In this document: positions 45,586 through 56,062 of the stretch, one piece after another
Layout: every line of letters starts with the position of its first letter
Numbering within the stretch: the stretch's first letter is position 1
NCBI RefSeq assembly: GCF_002866825.1
Contig: NZ_PKUS01000025.1
Span: 1 to 64,000 of the forward strand
Source: Pseudohalioglobus lutimaris
Lineage (GTDB): Bacteria; Pseudomonadota; Gammaproteobacteria; Pseudomonadales; Halieaceae
Length of the DNA stretch: 64,000 nucleotides
Reading direction: 5' to 3'
Position numbers and translations under genes: made by a program
Notes under the pieces: model-generated
What the model was told of the DNA's origin: nothing
Database searches by the model: none
What the model saw: the letters and a program-made list of their open reading frames with translations, nothing else

Positions 45586-45997
45586 AAACCTGCTTTACCG
45601 CTATGCCGAACTGATAGACGCCGGAGACCTCACTGCTGTCAGTACCCTGTTGGGGCGGGCGCGGTTTATCGGGCCCGACGGCGAAGTACAGGGTGAGGGC
45701 GCCGACGACATCCTGCGCATCTATAGTAGTTATACCCGGCTCTATGCAGACGGCACGCCGCTGTCCCACCATGTCACCAGCAACGTGCGGGTGGAAGTCG
45801 ACGGCGATACCGCCATGTCGCACGCGTACTTCACGGTACTGCAGGCAACGGAAGTGTTGCCATTACAGGCGATCATGACGGGGCGCTACATCGATACGTT
45901 CGCACACGATGCCCAGGGCTGGTACTTTACCAGCCGCCAGATCATACCCCGGCTTTATGGTGAACTCAGTCAGCACCTGCTGGCGCCGCCGCTATGA
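45563..45997 (+). CDS. SnoaL/NTF2-like protein
   Basis: A 144-residue protein of the nuclear-transport-factor-2 fold (IENLLYRYAELIDAGDLTAV at the N-terminus, then FVVxG-like strands with a hydrophobic pocket). Function cannot be assigned; relatives are small-molecule isomerases, cyclases or dehydratases. ATG 45563 sits 9 bases after GGAGG. It overlaps the symporter by 23 bases and meets the convergent molybdoenzyme gene by 6 bases. Confidence 0.75.
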   Translation: MSPERQIENLLYRYAELIDAGDLTAVSTLLGRARFIGPDGEVQGEGADDILRIYSSYTRLYADGTPLSHHVTSNVRVEVDGDTAMSHAYFTVLQATEVLPLQAIMTGRYIDTFAHDAQGWYFTSRQIIPRLYGELSQHLLAPPL

Positions 45998-48148
45998 AAG
46001 CTTGAACGGTAAATCCCTCAGGCGCTGACCGGTGGCCGCAAAAATCGCATTGCCCAGAGCCGCAGACGCTGGTGGTGTGCCGGGTTCGCCTACACCCGTG
46101 GGGGGATCATCGCTGTCTATAATCGCGACTTCCACCTCGGGCACCTCGTTCATGCGCAGCAGTGGGTAGTCGTGGAAGTTACTCTGCTGCACCGCGCCAT
46201 CCTGAAGGGTGATCTCTCCCTTTAAGGCCGCGCACAGACCAAAGATGATACCGCCTTCCATCTGTTGCCTGACGATATCCGGGTTAATCACCCGACCACA
46301 ATGGATGGCGCAGTATGCGCGCTCTAGCTTCGGGGCGCCGTTTTCCATGGAGATCTCCACGACTTCTGCCACCACTGAGTGGAAAGACTCGTGCACTGCC
46401 ACGCCCTGATAGTGACCGGCCGGTGGATCGCCCCAGTTACTGATCCCGGCGACTCTGTCCAGCACCTGGCGGTGACGGCTTTCTGCTGGCAGGTAGCGCC
46501 GGCGGAACGCCACCGGATCCTCACCGGCGGCGTTGGCCAGTTCGTCGACAAAGCTCTCTACCACGAAGGCATTGTGGCTGTGGCCCACAGAGCGCCAATA
46601 GCCTAACGGTACCGGTGTTTCCACATTGCGGTAGGCTACCTCTATATGGCCGAACGCATAGGGTAGCTCCTTGGCGCCTTCTACGGAGGAATCGTCTTTC
46701 CTGCCCGCCATGTGTGCCAGAAAGTCGGTGAGGAAGTCGGGTACCCATGAAGGAGCGAGGGCGGGCGTCATGGCGTTCATAGTTGACTGCATGAGGCTGG
46801 GCCCCGCCAGGTTGTGGCGCCAGCCCAGTACCTCGCCGTTGGCACCCAATCGGGCTTTGAGGCGAGATTTCATCGGCGGCCTGTAGAAGTCGTGTTGGGT
46901 GTCGTCCTCGCGGCTCCACATCAGCTTTACGCGCTGGCCCAGGGCGCTGGCAATTTGCGCTGCCTCCAACACATGATCGGGCATTGCACGGCGCCCGAAG
47001 CCGCCTCCGAGGAACTGGTTGTGTACGGTGACGTCGTCAGCCTCCACACCCAGTCCCAGTGCGGCGAAGCTGCTCGCTATATCCGGCGCCTGTGTGCCTA
47101 CCCAGACCTCCCTGGAGTTCGGGTCGACAGTGGCATTCATGGGTTCCATGGTCGCATGGGCCAGCAACGGCAGGTTGTACTCCACTTCGAGGATTTGCGC
47201 CGCGGCAGCTGCAGGCGGCTCACCGTCATCTCGAACAAGGACAAGGTTGTCGCCCTCCAGCGCGGCTGTCAGTGCGGCGTCGATAGCCTTGCTGTCGGTA
47301 AGCAGCGAGTCACCGGGTTCCCATTCCAGGGTAACAGTGTCAGCGGCCTTGCGGGCCCGCCAGTAATTGGAGGCAACGACCGCAACGCCTGCATCGATGG
47401 CTACAATACTGTGCACACCAGGCAACTCGCGGGCTTTCCTGTCGTCGTAGGACGTCATCGCACCACGGCCTACCGGCGGGCGCACGACCACGGCAACCAG
47501 GGTTTCCTCCATGGGGGCATCGACGCCGAATCTGGCGCTGCCGTCGACCTTCGGCGTGATATCCAGGCGTTGGTCGTGCTTGCCAATCAGCTTGAACGCG
47601 GCGGCTGATTTCAATACCGGTTCCTGCGGCACATCCAGCTGGCTGGCGACGGGGACCAGTTCCCCATAGCTAAAGCGGATATTGCCGTCAGCGCTGACTA
47701 CCGTGCCCTGTTCGCAACGCAGTAGGTCCGCGGGCAGCGCTGCGCGCCGGCTGGCGGCCTCGATCAGCATGGCCCTGGCTGCAGCGCCAGTCTGGCGCAG
47801 AGGCTGATAGTAGACACGCATGGCGTTGCTGCCGCCGGTGACCTGCATGCTGTACTCGGGGTCTTTGAAGGCTTCATCGACGTGGGCCATTTCATAGCGC
47901 ACATCCGCCGGGTCAACCTCCAGCTCTTCAGCGATCAGCGTAATGATGCCGGTTACTGTGCCCTGGCCCATCTCGACCTTGTGAATCTGCACAATAACGT
48001 CCCCTTCCGGGGTAATGCGCAAAAAAGCATTGGGTGAAAGGGGCGCGCCGTCTTCAGCGCGCCCGGGTGCCGAAAGGGTAAACCCCAGGGTTAAACCGCC
48101 ACCAAACACCGACACATTACGAATAAACTGGCGCCGCGAAAGGCTCAC
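45992..48148 (-). CDS. Molybdopterin-binding hydroxylase large subunit (IorB/aldehyde oxidase type)
   Basis: A 718-residue Tat-exported ([10 protein letters not shown]) xanthine-oxidase-family catalytic subunit. Visible are the molybdopterin-binding [19 protein letters not shown] near residue 370, and the catalytic glutamate in GVGEPGTPP near residue 695. It hydroxylates an aldehyde or aromatic heterocycle in the periplasm. It resembles the two-subunit isoquinoline oxidoreductase type lacking a FAD subunit. GTG start overlaps the upstream gene stop. Confidence 0.88.
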   Translation of the reverse strand: MSLSRRQFIRNVSVFGGGLTLGFTLSAPGRAEDGAPLSPNAFLRITPEGDVIVQIHKVEMGQGTVTGIITLIAEELEVDPADVRYEMAHVDEAFKDPEYSMQVTGGSNAMRVYYQPLRQTGAAARAMLIEAASRRAALPADLLRCEQGTVVSADGNIRFSYGELVPVASQLDVPQEPVLKSAAAFKLIGKHDQRLDITPKVDGSARFGVDAPMEETLVAVVVRPPVGRGAMTSYDDRKARELPGVHSIVAIDAGVAVVASNYWRARKAADTVTLEWEPGDSLLTDSKAIDAALTAALEGDNLVLVRDDGEPPAAAAAQILEVEYNLPLLAHATMEPMNATVDPNSREVWVGTQAPDIASSFAALGLGVEADDVTVHNQFLGGGFGRRAMPDHVLEAAQIASALGQRVKLMWSREDDTQHDFYRPPMKSRLKARLGANGEVLGWRHNLAGPSLMQSTMNAMTPALAPSWVPDFLTDFLAHMAGRKDDSSVEGAKELPYAFGHIEVAYRNVETPVPLGYWRSVGHSHNAFVVESFVDELANAAGEDPVAFRRRYLPAESRHRQVLDRVAGISNWGDPPAGHYQGVAVHESFHSVVAEVVEISMENGAPKLERAYCAIHCGRVINPDIVRQQMEGGIIFGLCAALKGEITLQDGAVQQSNFHDYPLLRMNEVPEVEVAIIDSDDPPTGVGEPGTPPASAALGNAIFAATGQRLRDLPFKLS

Positions 48149-48648
48149 GACTGCGCCTCCGCCGGTTCCCAGCTGCCCACGGCTGCGCGTTTGATGGCCT
48201 TGCGAATGCGGCCATAGGTGCCGCAGCGACAGAGATTGCCGGACATGGCGTTGTCGATGTCCGCGTCAGAGGGGCGGGGCGTGTTCGCCAGCAGCGCCGC
48301 CGCCGACATGATTTGCCCGGACTGGCAGTAGCCACACTGGGGGACGTTTTCCGCTACCCAGGCCTGTTGCAGGGGGTGGTCGCCGTTGCTTGAGAGGCCC
48401 TCGATAGTCGTCACCTGCTTGTTCGCCACCGCGTTGATGGGTAGCGAGCAGCTGCGTACTGGCACACCGTCCAGGTGCACCGTGCAGGCACCGCACAGGC
48501 CCATGCCGCAGCCAAATTTGGTGCCGTTCATGCCCAATACATCGCGCAGCACCCATAACAGGGGGGTGTCACTTTCAATGGACAGCTCCTGGGGCTGGCC
48601 ATTCAATACAAAACCAAGGCGTACTCTTTCCACCGGTTGTTCTCGCAA
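48145..48648 (-). CDS. [2Fe-2S] subunit of the molybdenum hydroxylase (IorA type)
   Basis: A 167-residue iron-sulfur protein with both cluster motifs of the family: [15 protein letters not shown] near residue 47 with VRSC following, and CGYCQSGQI with CRCGTYGRI near residues 108 and 140. It transfers electrons from the molybdenum subunit. TTG 48648 or GTG 48633 may be the start; the first is listed. Confidence 0.88.
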   Translation of the reverse strand: MREQPVERVRLGFVLNGQPQELSIESDTPLLWVLRDVLGMNGTKFGCGMGLCGACTVHLDGVPVRSCSLPINAVANKQVTTIEGLSSNGDHPLQQAWVAENVPQCGYCQSGQIMSAAALLANTPRPSDADIDNAMSGNLCRCGTYGRIRKAIKRAAVGSWEPAEAQS

Positions 48649-48792
48649 TAAAGGGAATATACCATGATACCGGCTTGCGGATTGAATTGGATCACCCCGC
48701 TGCCGGATGACAGCAATTTAACTTACCTGTGCGTGAGAGCAGCGCTTGCTCTAGAATATCGCTCGCCTTCGAACCGATCACCGGAATTCCTT

Positions 48793-49902
48793 ATGAGCGA
48801 CAGCAGTATCCTTTTCAAATCCTTCTCCCTGGGTAGTCTGGAGCTGGAAAATCGTATTGTCATGGCCCCCATGACCCGTAACCAGAGCCCGGGAAATATC
48901 CCCGGCGAGGCCAGTGTCGAGTACTATCGCCGCCGCGCAGCCGGTGGTGTGGGGCTGATCATTACCGAGGGCACCTGCGTGGACCACATTGCTGCCAGCG
49001 GCTACCCCGACGTGCCGTATTTTTATGGCGAGCAGCGACTTGCTGCCTGGCGGAAAGTCGTTGATGCAGTGCATGGTGAGGGCGGAAAAATTGCCCCGCA
49101 GTTATGGCACTGCGGTGGCATGCGTAAAGCAGGGGTAATGCCCGAGGGTGATGTTAACGGCTGCGCGCCTTCCGGGATGAATGTGCCGGGTAAGGTCAAT
49201 CGTGACGTGATGAGCCATCAGGACATTGCCGATGTCATCGCCGCCTTCGCCAGGGGCGCTGCGGATGCCCGTCGCATCGGCTGTGACGCGGTGGAGATAC
49301 ACGGCGCCCACGGCTATCTCATCGACCAGTTTTTCTGGGCCGGTACTAATGTTCGCGAGGATGAATACGGCGGCTCAATGCAACAGCGCAGCCGTTTTGC
49401 TATCGAAATCATCGAGGCGGTGCGCGCAGAGGTGGGGCCTGATTTTCCCGTTATCCTGCGCTGGTCCCAGTGGAAACAGCAGGACTTTTCAGCGCGCCTG
49501 GTGGAAAACCCCGCTGAGCTGGAGGCATTCCTGCTGCCGCTGAGTGAAGCCGGAGTGGATATATTTCATTGCTCCACCCGGCGGTTCTGGGAGCCGGAGT
49601 TTGCAGGCAGTTCGCTGAATCTTGCTGGCTGGACCCGCAAGATAACCGGCAAGCCGGCGATTACCGTGGGCAGCGTCGGCCTCAACCATGACTTCATTCC
49701 CGCGCCGGGAGAGACGACCTTTCATGAAGGCCAGCCAGCGAGCCTGGATGAATTGATTGCGCGCATGGAAGCGGGGGAGTTCGACCTGGTGGCCGTGGGC
49801 CGGGCACTGATTGCCAACCCTGAGTGGGCTAACAAGGTGCGCGAGAACAATAGCGACAGCCTGCGCGCTTTTGAAAAGGAAATGTTGTTTTCGCTGGAGT
49901 GA
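48793..49902 (+). CDS. NADH:flavin oxidoreductase, Old Yellow Enzyme family
   Basis: A 369-residue FMN barrel: NRIVMAPMTRNQS near the N-terminus, the active-site pair in EIHGAHGYLIDQFF near residue 180, and IGRAL-like phosphate site VAVGRALIANPEW near residue 335. It reduces activated C=C bonds. ATG 48793 is selected because earlier codons from 48664 do not match the family. Confidence 0.9.
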   Translation: MSDSSILFKSFSLGSLELENRIVMAPMTRNQSPGNIPGEASVEYYRRRAAGGVGLIITEGTCVDHIAASGYPDVPYFYGEQRLAAWRKVVDAVHGEGGKIAPQLWHCGGMRKAGVMPEGDVNGCAPSGMNVPGKVNRDVMSHQDIADVIAAFARGAADARRIGCDAVEIHGAHGYLIDQFFWAGTNVREDEYGGSMQQRSRFAIEIIEAVRAEVGPDFPVILRWSQWKQQDFSARLVENPAELEAFLLPLSEAGVDIFHCSTRRFWEPEFAGSSLNLAGWTRKITGKPAITVGSVGLNHDFIPAPGETTFHEGQPASLDELIARMEAGEFDLVAVGRALIANPEWANKVRENNSDSLRAFEKEMLFSLE

Positions 49903-50086
49903 CAGCCTCTTGCGGAGAGGTGATTCAAGCGCGGGTGTGATGCGGGATGATTTAGCCGGCTGTTGCGCGCTGGCGTAGGTGCTGACTCTGTCTGCATCAG
50001 CATGGACAGCCTTTCCCAATGCCGTTATCTTCAGCGCAAAATAGTGTTAACCGGACGATGTGATCGCCCAATCAAAGGAGGGAAGC

Positions 50087-50446
50087 ATGCTGAAAACTGT
50101 ACCCGAACTGGTAGCCGAGGCCCGTGCCGCGCTGCGCTGCGTGGACGCTAGTACCGCTATGGCTGAAATTGCCCAGAACCAGGGCACGGTTGTTGACGTG
50201 CGTGAACTGGTTGAGGTGGCGAGCCTCACCACACCCAGGTCAGTCAATATTCCGCGGGGTATTCTGGAGATGAAAATCGTCGAGGTCATTCCTGACGACA
50301 ATCATCCAATCTACGTGCATTGCGCGAGCGGTGGCCGCGCCACGCTGGCTGCACAGCAGTTGATCAGGATGGGTTACCTGCGAGTGACCGTGGTTACCTG
50401 TCCTGCCGGCACCGTCAAGGACGCCCAGGAAGCGGTTTTAACCTGA
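50087..50446 (+). CDS. Rhodanese-like sulfurtransferase
   Basis: A 119-residue single rhodanese domain with the active-site loop VHCASGGRATLAA near residue 83 and the VVDVREL motif near residue 40. It may move sulfane sulfur, or be a phosphate-handling variant. A strong AAAGGAGGG site precedes ATG 50087, so the longer frame from 50060 is rejected. Confidence 0.85.
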   Translation: MLKTVPELVAEARAALRCVDASTAMAEIAQNQGTVVDVRELVEVASLTTPRSVNIPRGILEMKIVEVIPDDNHPIYVHCASGGRATLAAQQLIRMGYLRVTVVTCPAGTVKDAQEAVLT

Positions 50447-50480
50447 CATCGACCTTACATGCGCTGCGCCGCGTTGGCGA

Positions 50481-52097
50481 TTACGCGCTGAGAAATGGCC
50501 CGTCCACGCACAGGCGGCGCCCGTCCGGCGTCGCACAGGCCCCGCAAAGGCCAACACCACACTTGGTGAGGTAGTCGATGGCGCTGTAGATCTGGTCATC
50601 GCGGCAGAATTCACGTTGCACCGCGACCGCGGCGTGCACCATCGGCTCCGGTCCACAGTTGTAAAACACCAGTTTGTCACGCTCATCCGCTGTCATTTCC
50701 TGCAGCCGCTGACGCAGTAGCTCGGTCACCAGGCCGTGGTAGCCGACGCTGCCGTCATCTGTTGCCACGTGGACGTCGGCGATCTGCTGGCATTCAGCCA
50801 AAAAGTACAAGCGTTCCCCGGTGCGCGCGCCGGCGAAGACCTCCGCATTGCCGAAATCCCGGGCAGCCTGGTACACGGCAGCCAGTCCGGTACCGCCGGC
50901 AACGGCCATAATTTTTGCGCCCTCTGGCGGGTCTACTGGAATTCCATGGGGGCCGCGGACATAGCATTCAGTCCCCTCCGGCAGATCCATCAACGCGTGG
51001 GTGAACTGGCCGACATCGATCACCACCAGCGAAAAGGGATCGTCGGTCAGCGCAGAGAATGGCTTCTCGCCCACCCCCGGCACCCACAGGAAGATAAACT
51101 CACCGGCCTGAATATTGATTTTACGATCGAAGGTGAGGAGGGTGATGTCTTCACACACCCGCTCGTTCTTCACCAGGGTGACCGCTGAAAAGGACATGTC
51201 CACGTCGTAACGGATATGCGACTCAGCGCGGTTGCTATTGCTTTCCATGTCCGCTGACAGGGTGCGGAAGTAGTCGCCGATCTCGTCTGTGGTCAGGCCG
51301 ATCAGTGCGGAGCCAACGCCGACAATGTTCGCCCCGGCGTCGGTGAAGGCGCGCACGTCGTCGGCGCTGGATACGCCGCCGCAGCCGATAATCGGCAGGG
51401 CGCTCGCTTCACGGACTTCCTTAACGCACTTCAAGCCAATAGGCAGTATGCCCTTGCCCGACATACCCCCGGCGCCATTGCTGAGCACAGGTTGGCCGTG
51501 GGAGGAGGTATAGCCTGGCCCGACGGTATTGACCGCGCAGAAACCGTCAGCGCCGCCGGCCTCGGCGGCCCGGGCGATCATGGCGATGTCGGGTGTGTTG
51601 GGCGTGAGCTTGGGGATCACCGGAATATCCACCACGGCTTTAACGGCGCTGACGATCTCGCGGACCATGTCCGGGTCCTGGCCCATGGCCATGCCGTAGC
51701 CCTTGGCGTGGGGGCAGGACAGGTTCAGTTCCAGGCCGTCGGAGACGGGAGCCATGATCTTTGCCACTTCAACGAACTCGGCGATGCTGCCGCCGAAGAT
51801 GGAGGTGAGCAGGAAGCGGTCCTCCGGGACACGAAGCTGTGCCATCAGCTCGGCGGATTTGTGCGCCCCCGGGTTGGTCAGGCCCACCGCATTGACGAAG
51901 CAGCCCGGGGCATACTGGCTGAGTATGGGCTCGCGGTAACCTGCGCGGGGTTCCAGGCCAATACTCTTGGTGGTCAGTACGCCGACTTCAGGCATATGAT
52001 CGAAGATGTACTGGATGATGGGTACCGCGGTGGAGACGATGCCGGAGGGGATGGTGAATGGGCCAGACAGTGTCTTGCCGAAAAATTGTGTGCTCAA
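50481..52097 (-). CDS. PyrD-PyrK type fusion: FMN dehydrogenase plus FAD/[2Fe-2S] reductase
   Basis: One 538-residue chain. Residues 1-310 match class 1B dihydroorotate dehydrogenase: NAVGLTNPG, the base cysteine in LNLSCPH, KLTPN, GGMSGKGILPIGLK and GCGGVSSADDV. Residues 320-538 match its electron-transfer partner PyrK: the FAD motif VRGPHGIPV, nucleotide-binding AVAGGTGLAAV, and the cluster motif CGVGLCGACATPDGRRLC at the C-terminus. In class 1B enzymes these are separate proteins. The start is TTG at 52097. Substrate may be dihydroorotate or a related dihydropyrimidine. Confidence 0.87.
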   Translation of the reverse strand: MSTQFFGKTLSGPFTIPSGIVSTAVPIIQYIFDHMPEVGVLTTKSIGLEPRAGYREPILSQYAPGCFVNAVGLTNPGAHKSAELMAQLRVPEDRFLLTSIFGGSIAEFVEVAKIMAPVSDGLELNLSCPHAKGYGMAMGQDPDMVREIVSAVKAVVDIPVIPKLTPNTPDIAMIARAAEAGGADGFCAVNTVGPGYTSSHGQPVLSNGAGGMSGKGILPIGLKCVKEVREASALPIIGCGGVSSADDVRAFTDAGANIVGVGSALIGLTTDEIGDYFRTLSADMESNSNRAESHIRYDVDMSFSAVTLVKNERVCEDITLLTFDRKINIQAGEFIFLWVPGVGEKPFSALTDDPFSLVVIDVGQFTHALMDLPEGTECYVRGPHGIPVDPPEGAKIMAVAGGTGLAAVYQAARDFGNAEVFAGARTGERLYFLAECQQIADVHVATDDGSVGYHGLVTELLRQRLQEMTADERDKLVFYNCGPEPMVHAAVAVQREFCRDDQIYSAIDYLTKCGVGLCGACATPDGRRLCVDGPFLSA

Positions 52098-52190
52098 GGT
52101 GGGCTCGCTGCAGTGAAACTATCGTATCGAGCCGCGATTATACTGTCTCGCGGCAGGATGCACGACCATACCGCGAGCCAGGAGTGGGGT

Positions 52191-52529
52191 TTATTCTGCG
52201 GTGAGGTCCTTGATAACCTCGCTGCAGCCATTGGTTTTGACCGATTCAATGCCGTTGGCACAGCCGGCTTCAGACTCATACATCTGGCTCTGGCCTATCA
52301 CCTGGTGGTTCTTGGCCTTGAGCACGAAATAGGCCTTGCCGTTGTTTGACTCCTTACACTCGAACTGACTGTCTTCGCCGCAGTTCTTCTGCACGGAGGC
52401 GATGCCGTTTTCTGCAGCGCTTCTGCTGGAATACATCTCACTCTTCAGGATTCCCTGGCCGTTGCCTGCCACGAGATTGAAGAAAAATTCGCCGTTCTTA
52501 GCCTTCTTCAGCTCAAAATGTCCTGCCAT
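52191..52529 (-). CDS. Tandem DUF1508 (YegP-like) protein
   Basis: A 112-residue protein made of two repeats of about 55 residues, each with the pattern FELKKAKNGEFFFNLVAGNGQ, then a serine-rich segment and NGI. ATG 52529 has GGAGA 7 bases upstream, so the frame from 52619 is rejected. Function of the family is unknown; it is small, cytosolic and possibly stress-related. Confidence 0.8.
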   Translation of the reverse strand: MAGHFELKKAKNGEFFFNLVAGNGQGILKSEMYSSRSAAENGIASVQKNCGEDSQFECKESNNGKAYFVLKAKNHQVIGQSQMYESEAGCANGIESVKTNGCSEVIKDLTAE

Positions 52530-52628
52530 TTCGTTGTCTCCGGTTTTATTGGATAGCGTAAAACGCATCGCCACTTGCGATACAAGGCACAGCATAGTTG
52601 CTGCGCGAAAAGCTGCCAAGGCTAAGTT

Positions 52629-54098
52629 TCAGGTACCGCAAAAGGTGCGGGTAACGGCTTCTTCCGGGCGCGGCGGCAGAATGTACTCCGCAGATTGTGA
52701 ATCCAGCTCAAAAGGGTCGGCCAGCCTTTCCACCATGGCATTGAAGGGTGCCAGGTCGTTCTCGTCCTCGGCAGCGCGAATCACTGCTTCAACCTTATGA
52801 TTGCGCGGTATCAGCGCCGGATTGGCCCTGCGCATGCGTTGCTCACGGGTTTCTGCGGTGAGCTGATCCGTTTCCAGGCGCTTGCGCCAGCGTGACAGCC
52901 ATGGAATGAAGCTGTCTGGCAGTTCAAACCACTGCCCGACCTGGGCCTGTGGGTTGTTGGCGTGGTCGTAGAGACGGCGGAAAGTCAGGGTGAAGTCAGT
53001 ATGCTCGTCGCTCATCAACTGAAACAGTTCGTCCACCAGCGGCTTGTCTGCCTCACTGACCTCCGCCACGCCCAGCTTGTCGGCCAGGCCTTGCAGGTGT
53101 GCGGCCTCGAACAGGGCGGGAAACTCGTCTACCGCTTCCTGCGCCAGTGCGACCGCCTGTTCCTGGCCGTCATGCAGCAGCGGCAGCAGAGCCTGCGCCA
53201 GTACCGCCAGGTTCCAGTGGGCAATGCCCGGTTGGTTGCGGTAGGCGTAGCGCCCACCGCGGTCGATGGAGCTGAACACCTTGGCCGGGTCGAACTCGTC
53301 CATGAAGGCGCAGGGGCCATAGTCCACTGTTTCGCCACCAATCAACATGTTATCGGTATTCATCACGCCGTGGATGAAACCCAGTAACTGCCAGCGGGAA
53401 ATCAACCGCGCCTGGGCGCGGATAACTGCCTGCAGCAGCGCCAGGGCAGGGTTGTCGCTCGCAGCCTGTTGTGGATAGTGGCGCTGCAGGCAATGCTCAA
53501 CCAGGCTTTTCAACGCCTCGCTGTCCTTGCTGGCAGCGAAGAACTGGAAGGTACCAATACGGATATGGCTGGCGGCCACCCTGGCCAGCACTGCGCCGGG
53601 CAGCACGGTGTCGCGCATCACCGCGTCGCCGGTGGTCACAGCGGCGAGGGCCCGTGTGGTGGGCACGCCCAGCGCATGCATGGCTTCGCTGACGATGTAC
53701 TCGCGTATTACCGGGCCCAGCGGTGAGCGACCGTCACCGCCGCGGGAGTAGGGCGTGGGGCCAGATCCTTTGAGCTGGATATCGCGGCGCTGTCCGTTCA
53801 CGTCGATGACTTCGCCCAGCAACAGGGCGCGGCCGTCGCCCAGCTGTGGGTTATAGCTGCCGAACTGGTGGCCGGAATACACCGCCGCCAGGGGCTCGGC
53901 CCCCGCCGGAATATGGTTGCCGGCGATGGTGGCGATACCCTGATCCGATTGCAGCCAGTCAGCATCGATACCCAGCTGCCGGGCCAGCGCATGGTTCGCC
54001 CGAATCAGCGTCGGGGCACTGACCGCAGTGGGTTCAAGTCGCGTGTACAGTTGAGCCGGCAGGCGGGCATAACTGTTGTTGAAAGGTATTGGGCCCAT
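52629..54098 (-). CDS. selO: SelO-type protein adenylyltransferase
   Basis: A 489-residue pseudokinase-fold enzyme with SelO signatures: SGHQFGSYNPQLGDGRALL near residue 70, LKGSGPTPYSRGGDGR near residue 110, and HGVMNTDNMLIGG with VDYGP near residue 235. SelO transfers AMP to protein hydroxyl side chains in redox control. This copy ends in VTRTFCGT, a C-terminal cysteine in the place of the selenocysteine of eukaryotic relatives. ATG 54098. Confidence 0.92.
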   Translation of the reverse strand: MGPIPFNNSYARLPAQLYTRLEPTAVSAPTLIRANHALARQLGIDADWLQSDQGIATIAGNHIPAGAEPLAAVYSGHQFGSYNPQLGDGRALLLGEVIDVNGQRRDIQLKGSGPTPYSRGGDGRSPLGPVIREYIVSEAMHALGVPTTRALAAVTTGDAVMRDTVLPGAVLARVAASHIRIGTFQFFAASKDSEALKSLVEHCLQRHYPQQAASDNPALALLQAVIRAQARLISRWQLLGFIHGVMNTDNMLIGGETVDYGPCAFMDEFDPAKVFSSIDRGGRYAYRNQPGIAHWNLAVLAQALLPLLHDGQEQAVALAQEAVDEFPALFEAAHLQGLADKLGVAEVSEADKPLVDELFQLMSDEHTDFTLTFRRLYDHANNPQAQVGQWFELPDSFIPWLSRWRKRLETDQLTAETREQRMRRANPALIPRNHKVEAVIRAAEDENDLAPFNAMVERLADPFELDSQSAEYILPPRPEEAVTRTFCGT

Positions 54099-54190
54099 GG
54101 TGATGAACTATCCTGCGTGGCGAGTATCTGCTATATACGTTGGTTCGAGCATAATAGCCTAGTCAGTGACCAGCACGCAGGAGATTGTTC

Positions 54191-56062
54191 ATGTCCAGAA
54201 AGACCTGGGATACCCTCATTCAGAACGCGCTTATTTTTGATGGCAGTGGCGAGAAGCCACAGGAAATGGATATCGCCATCAAGGGTGGGAAAATCGCGGC
54301 CAAGGGCATGTTCTTACCGCGCTCAATGGCGGCGGAGGTGATTGATGCACAGGGCCAGTGGCTGATGCCGGGCCTGCTGGATATTCATACGCACCTGGAC
54401 CTGGAGGTTGACCTGGAGCCGGGGCTGCCCGAGGTCGTGCGTCACGGCACCACCACGGTGCTGGTGGGCAACTGCAGCCTGGGGACCTGTTTCGGTAGCC
54501 AGCTGGAAGGTGACCAGGACCCCATAGTCGACTGTTTTACCCGGGTAGAAAACATCCCCAAGTCGGTATTGCGCAAATGCGTGGAGGCGGTGTCCTGGCA
54601 GAGTACCGGTGAGTACATGGACCACTTTGACAGTATTCCCCTGGGTCCCAATGTAGGCGTATTTGTACCCCACTCCATGTTGCGCATCGAGGTGATGGGT
54701 CTGCAGGACAGCATCTCCCGTGAGCCCACCGAGGCGGAATTGAAACGCATGGAAGGCCTGCTGGAGACGGCCATGGATCAAGGCTATCTGGGCATGAGCA
54801 CCGACGGACTACCGTTTCACTACTTGTCCAACGAGCCGCATACCGACAAGCGAATCCCCACCCAGTTCGCCAGTTTCGGCGAGCTGAAGCGCTTGCTGAA
54901 AATTGTTCGCGGGCGCGATCGTGTGTGGCAGACCACGCCCATTCTTGAGCATCGAATCAAGGCTTTCTGGTACTTCATGCTGACCAGTGGCCGTCTTTTC
55001 GGCCAGACACTGAAGACCTCAGCCTTGTCCGCCGTGGAGTTCGTACTGGCGCCAAAAGCGGTCAAGGGCTTTCTCGGTTTCGCCTCGCTGATGAACAACC
55101 GCCTGTTCAAGGGCAACATCCACTTCCAGGCACTGGGTACCAGTTTCCGTATCTGGTCTGACGGTATCGTCAGCCCCCTGTATGAGGAATTGGAAACCAC
55201 CTGTCAGCTGATTGCCAAGGAATATGACGACCGCGAGGGGCGCCTGGCGCTGTTGAACGACCCGGTGTTTGTTGAAAGCTTTCGTAAAGAGTGGCGCCAC
55301 GGTAGAGAGGAAAAGGGTTTTGCCAGCTTCAAGGCCAAACACTTCCTGCCCGACATAATGGTGCCAAGGGACCTCTACAGGATGAACTTTGACGGTGCAC
55401 CGGTGGCCGACTGGGAAGGCGAGACCCTGCAGCAGGTCTTCGACAGGCTGTCACGCTACCACGGCGGCAAGACCGATGAGGCGCGTTCTGACGCCGAGCG
55501 CGAGGCCTTCGACAAGTTCCCCCGGCCCACGGCCGACGACGCCGACTTTATGCTGCATATGATGCGTGAGTACGACAAGGGCTTCCGTTACTGGGTCGAT
55601 GTGGCCAACGTGGGCAACCGCTCCACGTTGGACCTGCTGCTGAACAAGCACACCATGCCAGGCTTTAACGACTCCGGTGCGCACATCACCAATATGGCAT
55701 TCTTCGACGCCAACCTGATGTCACTTAAACTGGCCCAGCAGAAATCCCTGGAAACGGTGGCCACCATGGTGCGCCGCCTGACCCGCGAGCCGGCACAGTT
55801 CTTCGGTCTGGATGTGGGCACACTGGAGCTGGGGGTTCAGGCTGATATTGTGCTGATCGACCCGGAGGCGCTGCGCAACTGGGACGATGCCAGCAACCGC
55901 CAACTGATCTATCGTGACCTGTTTGAGCACCAGCAGATGGTCAGCCGATCGGACGGCGTCGTGACACACACCCTCATCAATGGCCAGGTGGTGTGGCGTG
56001 AGGGTGATTTTGGTCCTGCCCTGGGCAAACAAACCCTGGGTCGCGCTTTGCGCGCCGCCTAG
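54191..56062 (+). CDS. D-aminoacylase-like amidohydrolase
   Basis: A 623-residue metal-dependent amidohydrolase. The HxH metal site is in LDIHTHLDLEVD near residue 63, VGNCSLG follows, and the late aspartate is in NDSGAHITNMA near residue 495. It resembles N-acyl-D-amino-acid deacylases but is longer by an internal insertion near residues 220-330. ATG 54191 has AGGAG upstream. Substrate is not certain. Confidence 0.85.
   Translation: MSRKTWDTLIQNALIFDGSGEKPQEMDIAIKGGKIAAKGMFLPRSMAAEVIDAQGQWLMPGLLDIHTHLDLEVDLEPGLPEVVRHGTTTVLVGNCSLGTCFGSQLEGDQDPIVDCFTRVENIPKSVLRKCVEAVSWQSTGEYMDHFDSIPLGPNVGVFVPHSMLRIEVMGLQDSISREPTEAELKRMEGLLETAMDQGYLGMSTDGLPFHYLSNEPHTDKRIPTQFASFGELKRLLKIVRGRDRVWQTTPILEHRIKAFWYFMLTSGRLFGQTLKTSALSAVEFVLAPKAVKGFLGFASLMNNRLFKGNIHFQALGTSFRIWSDGIVSPLYEELETTCQLIAKEYDDREGRLALLNDPVFVESFRKEWRHGREEKGFASFKAKHFLPDIMVPRDLYRMNFDGAPVADWEGETLQQVFDRLSRYHGGKTDEARSDAEREAFDKFPRPTADDADFMLHMMREYDKGFRYWVDVANVGNRSTLDLLLNKHTMPGFNDSGAHITNMAFFDANLMSLKLAQQKSLETVATMVRRLTREPAQFFGLDVGTLELGVQADIVLIDPEALRNWDDASNRQLIYRDLFEHQQMVSRSDGVVTHTLINGQVVWREGDFGPALGKQTLGRALRAA

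Noticed and set aside
51492-52349. 285-residue plus-strand open frame
   Set aside because: Opposite the PyrD-PyrK fusion and the DUF1508 gene, with no motif of its own.
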